The notes: generated from the sequence alone by a model not told the origin. DNA of 64,000 nt from JAKZVK01 sp965248255 (GCA_965248255.1 CBDFIW010000002.1:930001-994000), one strand, 5' to 3'; numbered from the stretch's first letter, positions 44,031 through 54,265 are shown. Numbers and translations: made by a program.

Positions 44031-45431
44031 ATGGAGGACCATCCCATGCACCACCACGAACGACTGACCAAGAGTGGACGGCTGAGCCGCCGCCGCCTTC
44101 TGACCACGAGCGCGGGCGCGTTCGGGGGCTTCCTGGCGGCAACAACCGATCCTGCCTATGCAGCAAAGAAGACGGCGGATTCTGTCTTCGGCAACATCCG
44201 CATCACCGAAATCGAGACCCACGACATTACTGTCGACTACGACGATTGGATCGCCTATCAGCTCAATCACTTCTCCGGTCCCTCGACGCGCGCGGTCTAC
44301 ATCGTCCACACCGACAAAGGTCTCACCGGACTGGGCGAAGGGCAGAAGGTACCCGACGCCGTCGTCGAGAAGTACGTCGGCACCAGCCCGTTTGATTGGA
44401 TCGGGGACGAGACCTCACTGCCGCTCGGCACGGCGATGTACGACCTGATGGGTAAAGCCGCCGGTGTACCCGTCTACAAGCTGTTCGGACAACGCTATCG
44501 CCGCTGGGTGCCGGTGTCGTCGTGGACCGTCTCCACGCACCCCAAGCGCATGGCCGAAGCCGTACAACAGTACTCCGCACAGGGCTACACATGGATGAAG
44601 TTCCATCTCTCACCTTTCGAGAATATCTTCGACCAGGCCGAAGCGATGCAAGCCGTCGCGCCGAAGGGCTTCAAGATTCACTACGACTTGACCATGGGCG
44701 GCACCGACGATCACATGTTCGAGTTGCTCGAAGGCCTTGCCGCGTATCCCGTCTCGGGCTGCGTTGAAGACCCGCTCTTGCCGAACGAGATCGACGGCTA
44801 CATCGAGCTGCGCAAGCGCATCAAGCTTCCTTTGGTGCTCCACCACTCCGCCATGCAATTCACGTATTCCGTCTTGCACCGCGCCGCCGACGCCTACATG
44901 CTCGGGCACCAGACGATCGGCACCGCCATGCGCCGTGCCGGGCTGTTTGAGGCGGCGAACGTTCCGTTCATGCTGCAGAACACGGGAGGCGACATCACGC
45001 GCGCGATGACCACGCACATGCAGTCCGTCTTCCCGACCGCCAGCTTCCATTTCATCAGCAGCTCGGAGAAATGGAAATCCGACGTTGTCAAGCACCGTAT
45101 GCAGCCCGTCAACGGCTTCCTTCGTGTGCCGGAGAAGCCCGGGCTCGGTGTAGAACTCGATTCCGGCGAACTCGACCGTCTGAAGAAACTGAAGCTCCCG
45201 GAACAGTCGAAATGGATCATCAAGACCAGTTTCGCCAACGGCACAAAGATGTATAACATCGCCGATCCAAAGAACTCGATCTTCATGGTTCGTCCGGACC
45301 GGTCGCGCTTGATTCCGATGAGATACGACCTCCCGATCACGACCGAGTACTGGGACGACAACGGCTCACCCGAATACGCCGCGATGTTTGAACGCATCGA
45401 ACGAGAGGGAATAGTGCTGTCAAGGGAATAG
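44031..45431 (+). CDS. Tat-exported enolase-superfamily (mandelate racemase/muconate-type) enzyme
   Basis: A strong Tat signal opens the protein (LSRRRLLTTSAGAFGGFLAA, cleavage at AYA-AKK); the start may be 44031 or 44046. The capping domain contains SGPSTRAVYIVHTDKGLTGL, and the barrel has GYTWMKFHLSPFENIF (Lys on strand 2), KGFKIHYDLTMGG (metal Asp) and VSGCVEDPLLPNEIDG (metal Glu). The third metal ligand and general base are less clear around LPLVLHHSAMQFTYS, so specificity is open. Family members dehydrate or racemise sugar acids. 91 bases after the Ldh gene. Confidence 0.82.
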   Translation: MEDHPMHHHERLTKSGRLSRRRLLTTSAGAFGGFLAATTDPAYAAKKTADSVFGNIRITEIETHDITVDYDDWIAYQLNHFSGPSTRAVYIVHTDKGLTGLGEGQKVPDAVVEKYVGTSPFDWIGDETSLPLGTAMYDLMGKAAGVPVYKLFGQRYRRWVPVSSWTVSTHPKRMAEAVQQYSAQGYTWMKFHLSPFENIFDQAEAMQAVAPKGFKIHYDLTMGGTDDHMFELLEGLAAYPVSGCVEDPLLPNEIDGYIELRKRIKLPLVLHHSAMQFTYSVLHRAADAYMLGHQTIGTAMRRAGLFEAANVPFMLQNTGGDITRAMTTHMQSVFPTASFHFISSSEKWKSDVVKHRMQPVNGFLRVPEKPGLGVELDSGELDRLKKLKLPEQSKWIIKTSFANGTKMYNIADPKNSIFMVRPDRSRLIPMRYDLPITTEYWDDNGSPEYAAMFERIEREGIVLSRE

Positions 45432-45499
45432 CCTGTAAGGACCTTCATCCCTGTCTGCCGGAATACTGAGTAAAGGGAGCACAGAAGGGAATCGTAAGG

Positions 45500-47110
45500 A
45501 TGTCAAGCAAAAACATCGCAGTCCTCACCGCGGTCTTCGTCCTCCTACTTATCAAGCTGGGTGCCCGAGCAGAGGAGTCGGTATGGTCCGTGGATTCATC
45601 GTTCGAATGGAAGCGGGCCGCAACGATGAGCGGAGTGCAGGTGCGAGACAGTCGCTTGGTACTCGACGGAAGCCACGACGGACGGTGGAGCAGCAACTGG
45701 CACGAATGGGGCCACAAAGTGGATGCAATCCGGGTCGAGGTGGATGCGTCCATGAACTTGTTCGACAACAAGACGATCGAGGTCGTCGTCGACGGCTCGG
45801 AAACTCCGTTCACCGATGCCGACCAGGTTCCTCACGACTGGTACGGGCGGTGCATGATCGCCATCGTGGATGACAGCCGCTGGGTGATGGTGATCCGCTC
45901 CGGCGTCGACCACATCAGTTGGCAAGACCGCGACGCGATTCACGTCCTTACATCCAACGACGAGGGACGGAGTTGGAGCAAGCTCGACCAGTGGCTCGAC
46001 GGTACTCCCATTCGAGGGATGCCCTTCGAGGACGGGCATACTCACAGTGAGCCGGGGCCCTTTCGAATGCCTAATGGCGATCTTATCCTGCAGTTCTGGC
46101 GCACGAACTACGTGTCGGGGACGAGGCAGCTTCGCTCCACCGACAACGGAAAGACCTGGCTCGTGGATATCGATCGTATCAACGTCAAGGGAGTGAGGGG
46201 AGCCGACGGCAGTAGGGCGATCGGCACGGAAGATTACTTCGTTGACCCGGAGAATCCGGCGGATGTGTACATGGCGTTTCAGTATTTTCACTACGATTCA
46301 AAGGCGGGCACCCTACTCGCCCGATCCAGCGACAACGGCAAGAGCTATACATTCCTCAGCTGGATCGGACCCTTGGCCGGCGAGGACAATCCCGACTCCG
46401 GGGCGACGTTCGAGCCGGCGATCGAGTATGTCGGGAATCGGACCATTGTGGCCGTCATGCGAGACGCCGCCGGCAACCGACACACGTGGCAGTCTGTCAG
46501 CAGGGATATGGGAGCCTCCTTTTCGCCCCTCGTCGAGATCTCTGACCAGGTGAATGGAGGGGCGCCGAACGGGGTCTGGCAGCGGGTGAGACCCTACAAG
46601 GAAAGCAATCCGTATTTTCAGTTCAACAACAAGCTTGACTACTCGAAGGGCGAAGGACGGTTGTGGGGTTTCGGCCTGCACAGCAACGGTGGCGGCTACA
46701 CGCGCAAGCCCGTGATGTACTGGTCCGATGACGACGGAAGCTCGTGGAGTGGTCCGGAACTGCTGCATGGGACGATGAGCCCCGGCACCGACACCGGCTA
46801 CGGCGACTTGAAGCGCAGGGTGGACAACACCTTTGTGGCAGCCACCTACTACGCGACCCGGGACTCCAAGGTGGCCGATGTCGAGCAATACACTTTCGGC
46901 GGAGATCGGGTGAGCCTGCGCGTCGAAGTCGACCGCGACGGGGATGGCTCGCCGGACGCGAGTTCGGGCTGGCGCGACGTCTACGGCGGCCGGGATACGC
47001 TTTCCGTGAGTTTGCTCGCCGCTCCGCGCTGGCGCCTGAGTCTGTTGCTGAGCGCCACCCAGACTTCCGGGTCGCCGGAAGTAAGTAGTGTTGTGGTGAC
47101 GCCGCAGTGA
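45500..47110 (+). CDS. Secreted sialidase-like BNR-repeat protein
   Basis: The 536-residue protein has a Sec signal (IAVLTAVFVLLLIKLGARAE) and a six-bladed-propeller layout with Asp boxes: SNDEGRSWSK, STDNGKTWLV, SSDNGKSYTF and SDDDGSSWSG. An N-terminal beta domain precedes the propeller. Exo-alpha-sialidases and related glycosidases share this fold, but I do not see the full Arg triad clearly, so the substrate is open. It is 68 bases after the enolase-type gene, with AAGGGAATCGTAAGG upstream. Confidence 0.8.
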   Translation: MSSKNIAVLTAVFVLLLIKLGARAEESVWSVDSSFEWKRAATMSGVQVRDSRLVLDGSHDGRWSSNWHEWGHKVDAIRVEVDASMNLFDNKTIEVVVDGSETPFTDADQVPHDWYGRCMIAIVDDSRWVMVIRSGVDHISWQDRDAIHVLTSNDEGRSWSKLDQWLDGTPIRGMPFEDGHTHSEPGPFRMPNGDLILQFWRTNYVSGTRQLRSTDNGKTWLVDIDRINVKGVRGADGSRAIGTEDYFVDPENPADVYMAFQYFHYDSKAGTLLARSSDNGKSYTFLSWIGPLAGEDNPDSGATFEPAIEYVGNRTIVAVMRDAAGNRHTWQSVSRDMGASFSPLVEISDQVNGGAPNGVWQRVRPYKESNPYFQFNNKLDYSKGEGRLWGFGLHSNGGGYTRKPVMYWSDDDGSSWSGPELLHGTMSPGTDTGYGDLKRRVDNTFVAATYYATRDSKVADVEQYTFGGDRVSLRVEVDRDGDGSPDASSGWRDVYGGRDTLSVSLLAAPRWRLSLLLSATQTSGSPEVSSVVVTPQ

Positions 47111-47310
47111 TTCCAGCGCGGGCTCAATGGGCGGTTGACGGACCCTACTCTGCCCAGTTGTTCCAAGAAATCCTCGCCGCTCACGTCCGGCGACCCATCC
47201 CCGTCGCGGTACTACGGTTGGATCGCTCAACCGAAGCGTGCTCTCAACAGTTAACCGCGGAAGGTAGAATTAGCTGAACACACTGAATCTGCCTGGACGA
47301 TCTCCAGGGA

Positions 47311-48186
47311 GTGCCGTTTCGACGACATGCCGGCGCTGGAGGAGGCCCCACGCTGAAAGTGCTGAATCAAGAAGCCGTCGGGCAGTACAAGCGGGATGGA
47401 TACTACTTCCCGGTCAAAATACTTGACCGTAAGCAAGTCGCAGCCAACCGGGCGCTGCTGGAGAATTTCGAAACCAGTCAAGGCCAACCCATTGGGGGCG
47501 CGCTGCGGAACAAATCTCATTTGCTGTTCACATGGGTAGACGACTTGATGCGCCATCCAAAGATCCTCGATTTGGTCGAGGATCTGATCGGTGCCGATAT
47601 CCTTTGCTGGAACACCTTTTTCTGGGTCAAGGAGCCCGGAAGCGAGCGTTTCGTCTCGTGGCACCAGGACCTGCGTTATTGGGGCCTCGACACCAACGAC
47701 CTGGTGAGCGTGTGGCTGGCGCTATCACCGGCAACGCTCGACAGCGGGTGCATGCGCGTTCTCCCCGGAAGTCACGAGGGCGATCTCTTGCCCCACTTGG
47801 ATGAATACAACACAAACAATCTCTTGACGCGCGGGCAAGAAATCTCCGTGCAGGTGGACGAAGCGAAGGCGGTCGCCATGCCGCTGCAACCAGGTGAGAT
47901 TTCGCTACACAACGTGCGGTTGGCTCATGCATCGGGTCCCAACCGCTCCGCCGATCGACGCATCGGCCTTTCGCTGCATTACATGCCTACGGGCACAAAA
48001 CAGACTGTCGGCGAGTGGGACAGTGCGGCTCTCGTCCGCGGCGAGGACCGGTATGGTCACTTTACTCTCACGCCACGTCCCTCCGAGGACTTCGATCCTG
48101 CCGCGGTGGCGTTTCACGAGAAAGCGACCCAGGCCGTTCGCGACGTGCTGTTCAAGGACGCCGCGAAAGTCCGTCATACGCTCTGA
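47311..48186 (+). CDS. Phytanoyl-CoA dioxygenase (PhyH) family protein
   Basis: The 291-residue cytosolic Fe(II)/2-oxoglutarate-type enzyme shows the HxD pair in RFVSWHQDLRYWGLDTNDLV, then VSVWLALSPATLDSGCMRVL and PGSHEGDLLPH, and the distal His plus Arg in NVRLAHASGPNRSADRRIGL. The start is GTG 47311. The substrate of bacterial PhyH proteins is rarely known; in catabolic clusters they hydroxylate small or sugar-derived molecules. It is the only non-exported enzyme of this island. Confidence 0.87.
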   Translation: MPFRRHAGAGGGPTLKVLNQEAVGQYKRDGYYFPVKILDRKQVAANRALLENFETSQGQPIGGALRNKSHLLFTWVDDLMRHPKILDLVEDLIGADILCWNTFFWVKEPGSERFVSWHQDLRYWGLDTNDLVSVWLALSPATLDSGCMRVLPGSHEGDLLPHLDEYNTNNLLTRGQEISVQVDEAKAVAMPLQPGEISLHNVRLAHASGPNRSADRRIGLSLHYMPTGTKQTVGEWDSAALVRGEDRYGHFTLTPRPSEDFDPAAVAFHEKATQAVRDVLFKDAAKVRHTL

Positions 48187-48385
48187 TCCACCTGCACGTC
48201 ACCATGCAAGGCGGACCGTTCATCGCGCCGGGCCACGGAGAGCAGCATGAAATCACACGCGCGTCATGTCGGCGCTTCGACCCGGTCGGGCCGCTGCTCA
48301 GCTAGCATGTCTACCGAGAACTGCATGGGTGCGCGCTTCCCCCAAGGCGCACTCGGAAATTCCGGCTAACTCGCGAGGTACTCTC

Positions 48386-49516
48386 ATGCGGCGGCGTGAC
48401 TGGTTGAAGTCTGTCCATCTGGGAGTGGCAGTAGCAGCGGCGCCGGCTCTGGCGGTTCCTCCATCGGCAAACACACAGCACTCCTCTCTGTCCGGGGTCA
48501 CCTCCCGCACAGCCATCCAGGGCGTCTGTGCCTGGCCCAAACTCCGACGCCTGGGCGACGGTTCTCTCGTCGCGCTGATCTTCAACCAGCCCTGCCATGG
48601 CCTGTGGGAGGGCGACATCGACTGCTGGGGCAGCGAGGACGAAGGCAAGACATGGCGCTTCCGCGGACGGCCCGCCGAACACGAACCCACCATCAACCGC
48701 ATGAACTGCTCTGTGGGCATCGCCAATAACGAAGACCTCGTCGTTCTCTGCAGCGGCTGGGCCGATCGCAGCCCCAAGGGTCAACTCAGCGGGCCGAAGC
48801 GACGGGTGCTTCGCCCCTGGGTGTGCCGTTCCTCCGACGGTGGCCGAACCTGGTCCGTCAGCAAACAGTTTCCAGGGCCGCCCAACACTGCCGCGGGGAG
48901 AGACAGCGAACTCCTCCCCTTTGGCAACATTCGTGCGGCGGACGACGGCTCGCTCTGCTCCACCGTCTACGTGGCGAAGGGCAACTTGCGGGAGTGCTAC
49001 CTGCTCCGCAGTCGCGACGACGGACGCACCTGGGGCGACCGCGTCCCCCTAAACCTCTACGGCAACGAGACCGACATCCTGCACCTTGGCGGCGGTCGTT
49101 GGCTGGCGGCGTCGCGCCAGTTCCGGGAGAAGCGCGACGTGCACGTCGAGTTGGTGACGTCCGCAGACGACGCCCGCACGTGGAGCCGCAAGATGCCGCT
49201 CAGCCTCCCGATGCAGGTCCCCGGCAATCTGGCTTTGCTGGCCGATGGACGTGTTCTGCTTAGCTACGGCAACCGCTGCTGGAACAGCTTCGGCGTCGAC
49301 GTACGGCTCAGCGACGACCGGGGAGAAACCTGGAGCCCACCTATCCGCATCGCTGATTGCCCGCGGTCGGACTGCGGCTATCCGAGTAGCGTACAGCTTC
49401 CCGACGGCCGGGTGGTCACCGCGTACTACACGCAGGTTTCGAAGGACTTCCACTACGAGATGAGGACGGCCATCTGGGACCCCCGCCGTTTCGGGGTCGG
49501 CGGAAGGCCCGCCTGA
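48386..49516 (+). CDS. Tat-exported sialidase-like BNR-repeat protein
   Basis: ATG 48386 gives a twin-arginine signal (MRRRDWLKSVHLGVAVAAAP, cleavage near ALA). Five Asp boxes are visible: SEDEGKTWRF, SSDGGRTWSV, SRDDGRTWGD, a weaker SADDARTWSR and SDDRGETWSP. The closing strand is GYPSSVQLPDGRVVTAYYTQ. Such sialidase-fold proteins are frequent in Acidobacteriota and Planctomycetota glycan clusters. It closes the plus-strand catabolic series. Confidence 0.82.
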   Translation: MRRRDWLKSVHLGVAVAAAPALAVPPSANTQHSSLSGVTSRTAIQGVCAWPKLRRLGDGSLVALIFNQPCHGLWEGDIDCWGSEDEGKTWRFRGRPAEHEPTINRMNCSVGIANNEDLVVLCSGWADRSPKGQLSGPKRRVLRPWVCRSSDGGRTWSVSKQFPGPPNTAAGRDSELLPFGNIRAADDGSLCSTVYVAKGNLRECYLLRSRDDGRTWGDRVPLNLYGNETDILHLGGGRWLAASRQFREKRDVHVELVTSADDARTWSRKMPLSLPMQVPGNLALLADGRVLLSYGNRCWNSFGVDVRLSDDRGETWSPPIRIADCPRSDCGYPSSVQLPDGRVVTAYYTQVSKDFHYEMRTAIWDPRRFGVGGRPA

Positions 49517-50514
49517 CTCGAGGACAGCATCCACGGGCTTGCCAACGCACCGGTCTTCGAGAGGTTCCCCAGGGCGAATTCGCCGTCGCCGCCTACCTGT
49601 GTTTCGAGCGAAAAAGAACGGCGCGAGATGGTTTTGAGTTGCTGCAGGTTTGCGGCGGGATCTCCGTCCGACTGCCGATCTCTTCGTTCTTCGGCGTGCG
49701 ACCCAGTTCTTTCTCAAGTCCCGGTAGGGCTCGCACGAACTTGTTTATGTTGTTCGTTCATGTGGACCGGGATGCCGGACGTACAAGGATTCTCAAAGCA
49801 GAATCACAGGCTGGTAGACGGTGTGACCGGCGGTTTTGATTTGGAGGGCGACACGCTGGCCGCATCGAAAATTCGGGGAAGGTGGCAATGGTGACGGCGG
49901 AGGGTTTGAAGTTGCCGAAGCGGTACAGGCCAGCACCGCCGTACTGAAGACCAACACGTTACCCGCGTCGGCGCCGACAGGTGTCCGCGTGGCCTTCCAC
50001 CATGTGAGCTGGAGCAGCGCAACCACAATCAGCAAACGAAGATAGAGGATCACGGCCTAGACCTCGATCGTCCGGCGGTCTTCGGAGAGAGTGGCCATGG
50101 CTCGTGGCAAGTCACCGAGATTGCTTCGTCGTCGATCGGAGTTGGCGGCTGTGCGTACGCGCCCAGGGGCCCGTCCCTGTGAGCCGTGGGGCAGTTCCCA
50201 CGATGACCGTATCTCTGCGACATTCGACTGGGCGAATGTCCGCGAACACACCCACGCATGTCTCTTATCGGCTGGTTGGCGGCGGAGTTGAATGGAATTT
50301 GTGGCAGGGGCCCGGTGCCTGTGTGGCGGAAGGCCAACGGAGCGCCCCTTGACAGTCGCGGCCCAGCAGGAAAGGGAATCGCTGGGCCGACCGGAGAGCG
50401 TTTTGGCGATGGAGGAAGAGTGCTAGAAACAGCCAGCCACGGCGTGAACGGCTCTTGGCGATACGATACTTACCCATTGCCGCTTGCGGAAGTCCCCGAT
50501 GCCTTCACGGCTGC
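49517..50514. other. Gene-poor interval (1 kb)
   Basis: No gene that I can support. A minus-strand frame at 49793-50053 starts with a hydrophobic stretch (ILYLRLLIVVALLQLTWWKA) and could be a small exported protein, but there is no other support. A core resembling the GTAGGGGC-type dispersed repeat is seen near 50155-50180 (GGGGCCCGTCCCTGTGAGC). Confidence 0.5.
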
Positions 50515-50940
50515 TCAGTTGGTGGATCGGGCTTTCTTGGCCCGCGCAGAGGTTGTTTTGGGCTTCACGGGCAGGCGTTGGACGGTCGGAATCAGTGACT
50601 TGGAGAACGCCGCGGGGGGCTGCTTGGGCAGGGATCCCATGTGCTCGGTGACGTAGGATACGAATTCCTGCATTTGCTGCTGCATCTGCTCCATCTTCTC
50701 GCGCATGTTGAGGATGACCTCCACCCCGGCGAGGTTCACCCCCATGTCTCTCGTGAACGAAAGAATGACGTCCAGTTGCTTGATATCTTTCTCGGTGTAG
50801 AGCCGTGTATTGCCCTCGGTTCGGGACGGTTTCAGCAGGCCCTCGCGCTCGTATAGACGCAGGGTTTGGGGATGGATCGCGAACTGGTCGGCCACCGCCG
50901 AAATGGTGTACGCTCCGCTCGTCTTGCGTCGTCGAGCCAT
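50515..50940 (-). CDS. hspR: HspR-type MerR-family heat-shock repressor
   Basis: The 141-residue protein has the MerR winged helix: GAYTISAVADQFAIHPQTLR, LYEREGLLKPSRTEGNTRLY and TEKDIKQLDVILSFTRDMGV, which closely follows the HspR pattern. A short coiled coil and a Gln-rich stretch follow (MREKMEQMQQQMQEFVSYVT), then a basic tail. HspR represses the dnaK operon by binding HAIR sites with DnaK as co-repressor. It is nine bases after dnaJ and last of dnaK-dnaJ-hspR. Confidence 0.9.
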   Translation of the reverse strand: MARRRKTSGAYTISAVADQFAIHPQTLRLYEREGLLKPSRTEGNTRLYTEKDIKQLDVILSFTRDMGVNLAGVEVILNMREKMEQMQQQMQEFVSYVTEHMGSLPKQPPAAFSKSLIPTVQRLPVKPKTTSARAKKARSTN

Positions 50941-50949
50941 GAGGGTGAG

Positions 50950-52119
50950 CTACGGCCAAAGGCCGGCGCGAGGATCTTCGGGGTTCAGGTTAGCAAACTC
51001 GCGGAGCAGGTCTTTAGAACCTTCATCCGGCACTTCGGGAACGACAATCTTGACCCTCGCGAACTGGTCGCCGCGGCGGTTCGTGCGCCGGTTCAGGACT
51101 CCTTTCTCGCGCAGGCGGAACACCTTGCCGGACGACGTAGAGGGCGGGATCTTCAGGCGTGCTTTGCCGTCGATGGTGGGCACCTCGATCTTCGTCCCCA
51201 CAACAGCTTCGGTGACCGTCACAGGCACTTCGATGTAAATATCGTCGGCCTTGCGCTCGAAGAACGGGTGGGGTCCGACGCGCGTGATGATGTAGAGGTC
51301 GCCCGGCGCCGCTGCCATCGTACCGGCATTCCCTTTGCGGGCCACGCGCAGACGCGAGCCGGTCTGCGCCCCCGGCGGAATACGCACCTCGACGGTTTCG
51401 GTGCGGCTGCGGCGTCCGTCGCCGCCACAGGCCGGGCAGACGTTGTGTACGGTGCCTTCTCCCTGGCAGCGCGGACAGGCAAGGTTGAACCGCATGGCGC
51501 CCACGGTCTGGGTGACCTGTCCCTTACCGCCGCACTCCTTGCAAACGGCGGCCTCGGCGCTGATGTTGCCGATGCCGCGGCATTGTACGCAACCCTCCTG
51601 ACGCGCGACGTTGAGCCGTAAGCTTGTACCCTTGATGGCGTCCCAGAAATCGATGTCGACGCTGTATTCGAGGTCTTCTCCAGGCTTGGCCTGGCCGGCG
51701 TTCTGCGCCTGCTCTTGCTTGAAGAACTGGGAGAACAGGTCGGAAAAGCCGCCGCCTCCCCAGCCGGTCTTCTGCTGACGCCCGCCGCGGCCAGCCCCGC
51801 CGGCCTGACGAGCGAAGTCGGAAAAGTCGAACCCGCCGAAGTCGAACCCGCCCGTGCCCGGCGCGCCCGCGCCCGGGTAGGCACCGGTTTCGGAGTAGAA
51901 GCCGAACTGGTCGTACATCTCGCGCTTCTTCTTGTCGCTGAGGACATCGTGGGCTTCTTGAATCGACTTAAACTTGTTTTCGGCGGTCTTGTCGCCGGGA
52001 TTGACGTCGGGATGGTACTTGCGGGCAAGACGCCGGTAAGCCTTGCGGATGTCGTCGGCGGACGCGCTGCGCTTGACGCCGAGCGCGCCGTAGTAGTCTT
52101 TTTGATCCGTACCGGTCAC
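50950..52119 (-). CDS. dnaJ: Chaperone protein DnaJ
   Basis: The 389-residue co-chaperone has the J domain with HPD (AYRRLARKYHPDVNPGD), a Gly/Phe-rich linker (YPGAGAPGTGGFDFGGFDFS), then four zinc-binding CxxCxGxG repeats: CVQCRGIG, CKECGGKG, CPRCQGEG and CPACGGDG, and the C-terminal substrate-binding domain. It stimulates DnaK ATPase and delivers substrates in the cytosol. It starts 182 bases after dnaK; no grpE lies between or nearby. Confidence 0.95.
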   Translation of the reverse strand: MTGTDQKDYYGALGVKRSASADDIRKAYRRLARKYHPDVNPGDKTAENKFKSIQEAHDVLSDKKKREMYDQFGFYSETGAYPGAGAPGTGGFDFGGFDFSDFARQAGGAGRGGRQQKTGWGGGGFSDLFSQFFKQEQAQNAGQAKPGEDLEYSVDIDFWDAIKGTSLRLNVARQEGCVQCRGIGNISAEAAVCKECGGKGQVTQTVGAMRFNLACPRCQGEGTVHNVCPACGGDGRRSRTETVEVRIPPGAQTGSRLRVARKGNAGTMAAAPGDLYIITRVGPHPFFERKADDIYIEVPVTVTEAVVGTKIEVPTIDGKARLKIPPSTSSGKVFRLREKGVLNRRTNRRGDQFARVKIVVPEVPDEGSKDLLREFANLNPEDPRAGLWP

Positions 52120-52301
52120 GGGATTTCCACTTTCAGCCGGCCGCCCGTCCGGCGGGTCGATCCAGCGTGGATGCTAAGGAAAACAAGAGGCTGCTTCGCC
52201 CGCAGCCCCGAACCGCCGGGAGACGTCACCGCCTCCCGGCTCAACGAACTCATCGTCTCCCGCGCTGGGGAGCTGCGTGATGGACCTGCCATTCGGTTGC
52301 G

Positions 52302-54245
52302 TTAGGAGTCCTTGGGCTTGTCATCGACATCCACGAACTCGGCGTCGACAACGTCTTCCTTCTTCCCCTCGGAAGCACCTTCGGCCGACGCGCCATCACC
52401 GCCCGGAGCCGCGCCCGCGTCTGCGCCGGCGGCGCCGTCCTGGCCGTCCGCGGTGGCCTTGTACATCGCCTCGGCTAGCTTGTGGCTGGCCTGGGTAAGC
52501 TGATCGACCGCTTGATTGATTCGCGCGGCGTCGCTGCTCTGCACCGCCTGCTTCGTTTCCTCGATCGCCGCCTCGATCTTCTTGGCTTCCTCCTCGGAGA
52601 TCTTGGCGCGGTGCTCCTTGAGCGTGTTTTCAGTACTGTAGATCATGGCGTCGGCGCGATTGCGCACCTCCACCTCGTCGCGCTTCTTGGTGTCGTCGGC
52701 AGCATGGCTCTCGGCATCCTGGGCCATCTTTTCGACCTCCTCTTTGGAGAGGCCGGAGGAGCTGGTGATGGTGATCTTTTGCTCCTTGCTGGTGGCCTTG
52801 TCTTTGGCCGAGACGTTGAGGATGCCGTTAGCATCGATGTCGAAGGTCACCTCGACCTGCGGCACGCCGCGCGGGGACGGAGGAATTCCGACGAGCTGAA
52901 AGACGCCCAGAAGGCGATTGTCTCCCGCCATGGAGCGTTCGCCCTGGTAGACCTTGATCTCGACCGAGGTCTGGTTGTCGGCCGCGGTCGAAAAGACTTC
53001 GCCTTTGCGCGTGGGGATGGTCGTGTTGCGATCGATGAGCTTGGTGAACACGCCGCCGAGGGTCTCGATACCGAGCGAGAGCGGGGTGACGTCGAGCAAC
53101 AGCACGTCCTTGACGTCCCCGCCCAGCACGCCGCCCTGCACGGCCGCGCCGATGCCAACGACCTCGTCCGGGTTGACTCCCTTGTGGACTTCTTTGCCGA
53201 ACATCTCCTTCACTAGCGCTTGCACACGCGGGATGCGAGTGGAACCGCCGACGAGAACGATTTCGTCGATCTCATTCGGCGTGATGGCGGCGTCAGACAT
53301 GGCCTTCTTGCAGGGCTCCAGCGTGCGCCGCAGCAGCGGCTCCATCATCTGTTCGAGCCTCGCCCGCGTCAGCTTGAGCTGCAAGTGCTTGGGCCCGCTG
53401 GCGTCGGCAGTGATGAAGGGCAGGTTGATCTCCGTCTCCAGCAGCGTCGACAGGTCCATCTTGGCCTTCTCGGAGGCTTCCTTCAGGCGCTGCAGGGCCA
53501 TCTTGTCGCCCGACAGGTCCATGCCCTGCTCTTTCTTGAATTCGCCGATGATCCACTCGATCAAGAGTTGGTCGATGTTGTCGCCGCCCAGGTGGGTGTC
53601 GCCGTTGGTGGCCTTCACCTCGACCACGCCCTCGCCGACTTCGAGGATGGAGATGTCAAATGTCCCGCCGCCAAAGTCATAGACGGCGATCGTCTCGTTG
53701 GTCTTCTTGTCGAGCCCGTAGGCCAAGGCCGCCGCCGTAGGCTCATTGATGATGCGTTGCACATCGAGGCCCGCGATCTTGCCGGCGTCTTTCGTCGCCT
53801 GACGCTGGGCGTCGTTGAAGTAGGCCGGCACAGTGATCACCGCTTGGGTGACTTTCTCACCGAGATAGGATTCCGCGGCCGCCTTGAGCTTGCCCAGCGT
53901 CATCGCCGAAATCTCTTGCGGCGAGTACTGTTTGCCCGCGGCATCGATCTTGATGACCTCACTGCTCGGGGCGACGGTGTAAGGCACGAGCTTAGTTTCC
54001 TGACCCACCTCGTTGGGACGGCGGCCCATGAAGCGCTTGATCGAAAAGATGGTATTCTCCGGGTTGGTCACGGCTTGCCTCTTGGCCGCTTGTCCTACCA
54101 GACGCTCGCCCGTCTTGGTAAAAGCCGCCACGGACGGCGTCGTACGGGCACCCTCTTGGTTGGCGATGACGGTCGGCTGCCCGGCCTGCATGATAGCTAC
54201 TACCGAATTGGTCGTTCCCAGGTCGATTCCGATGATCTTTGCCAT
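52302..54245 (-). CDS. dnaK: Chaperone protein DnaK (Hsp70)
   Basis: The 647-residue Hsp70 starts MAKIIGIDLGTTNSVVAIMQ behind AAGGAGGAAG. It has the phosphate loops (NEPTAAALAYGLDKK, VYDFGGGTFDISILEVGEGV), the linker region VLLLDVTPLSLGIETLGGVF and a C-terminal Gly/Ala-rich lid tail ending KPKDS. Cytosolic folding chaperone. A sigma70-type promoter with a HAIR half-site and a leader hairpin lie upstream, consistent with repression by the HspR encoded at the operon end. Confidence 0.97.
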   Translation of the reverse strand: MAKIIGIDLGTTNSVVAIMQAGQPTVIANQEGARTTPSVAAFTKTGERLVGQAAKRQAVTNPENTIFSIKRFMGRRPNEVGQETKLVPYTVAPSSEVIKIDAAGKQYSPQEISAMTLGKLKAAAESYLGEKVTQAVITVPAYFNDAQRQATKDAGKIAGLDVQRIINEPTAAALAYGLDKKTNETIAVYDFGGGTFDISILEVGEGVVEVKATNGDTHLGGDNIDQLLIEWIIGEFKKEQGMDLSGDKMALQRLKEASEKAKMDLSTLLETEINLPFITADASGPKHLQLKLTRARLEQMMEPLLRRTLEPCKKAMSDAAITPNEIDEIVLVGGSTRIPRVQALVKEMFGKEVHKGVNPDEVVGIGAAVQGGVLGGDVKDVLLLDVTPLSLGIETLGGVFTKLIDRNTTIPTRKGEVFSTAADNQTSVEIKVYQGERSMAGDNRLLGVFQLVGIPPSPRGVPQVEVTFDIDANGILNVSAKDKATSKEQKITITSSSGLSKEEVEKMAQDAESHAADDTKKRDEVEVRNRADAMIYSTENTLKEHRAKISEEEAKKIEAAIEETKQAVQSSDAARINQAVDQLTQASHKLAEAMYKATADGQDGAAGADAGAAPGGDGASAEGASEGKKEDVVDAEFVDVDDKPKDS

Positions 54246-54265
54246 TACAGTGCTTCCTCCTTAAC

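Noticed and set aside
49793..50053. 86-residue minus-strand frame with hydrophobic N-terminus
   Set aside because: Could be a small exported protein, but there is no ribosome binding site, family match or conserved context to support it.
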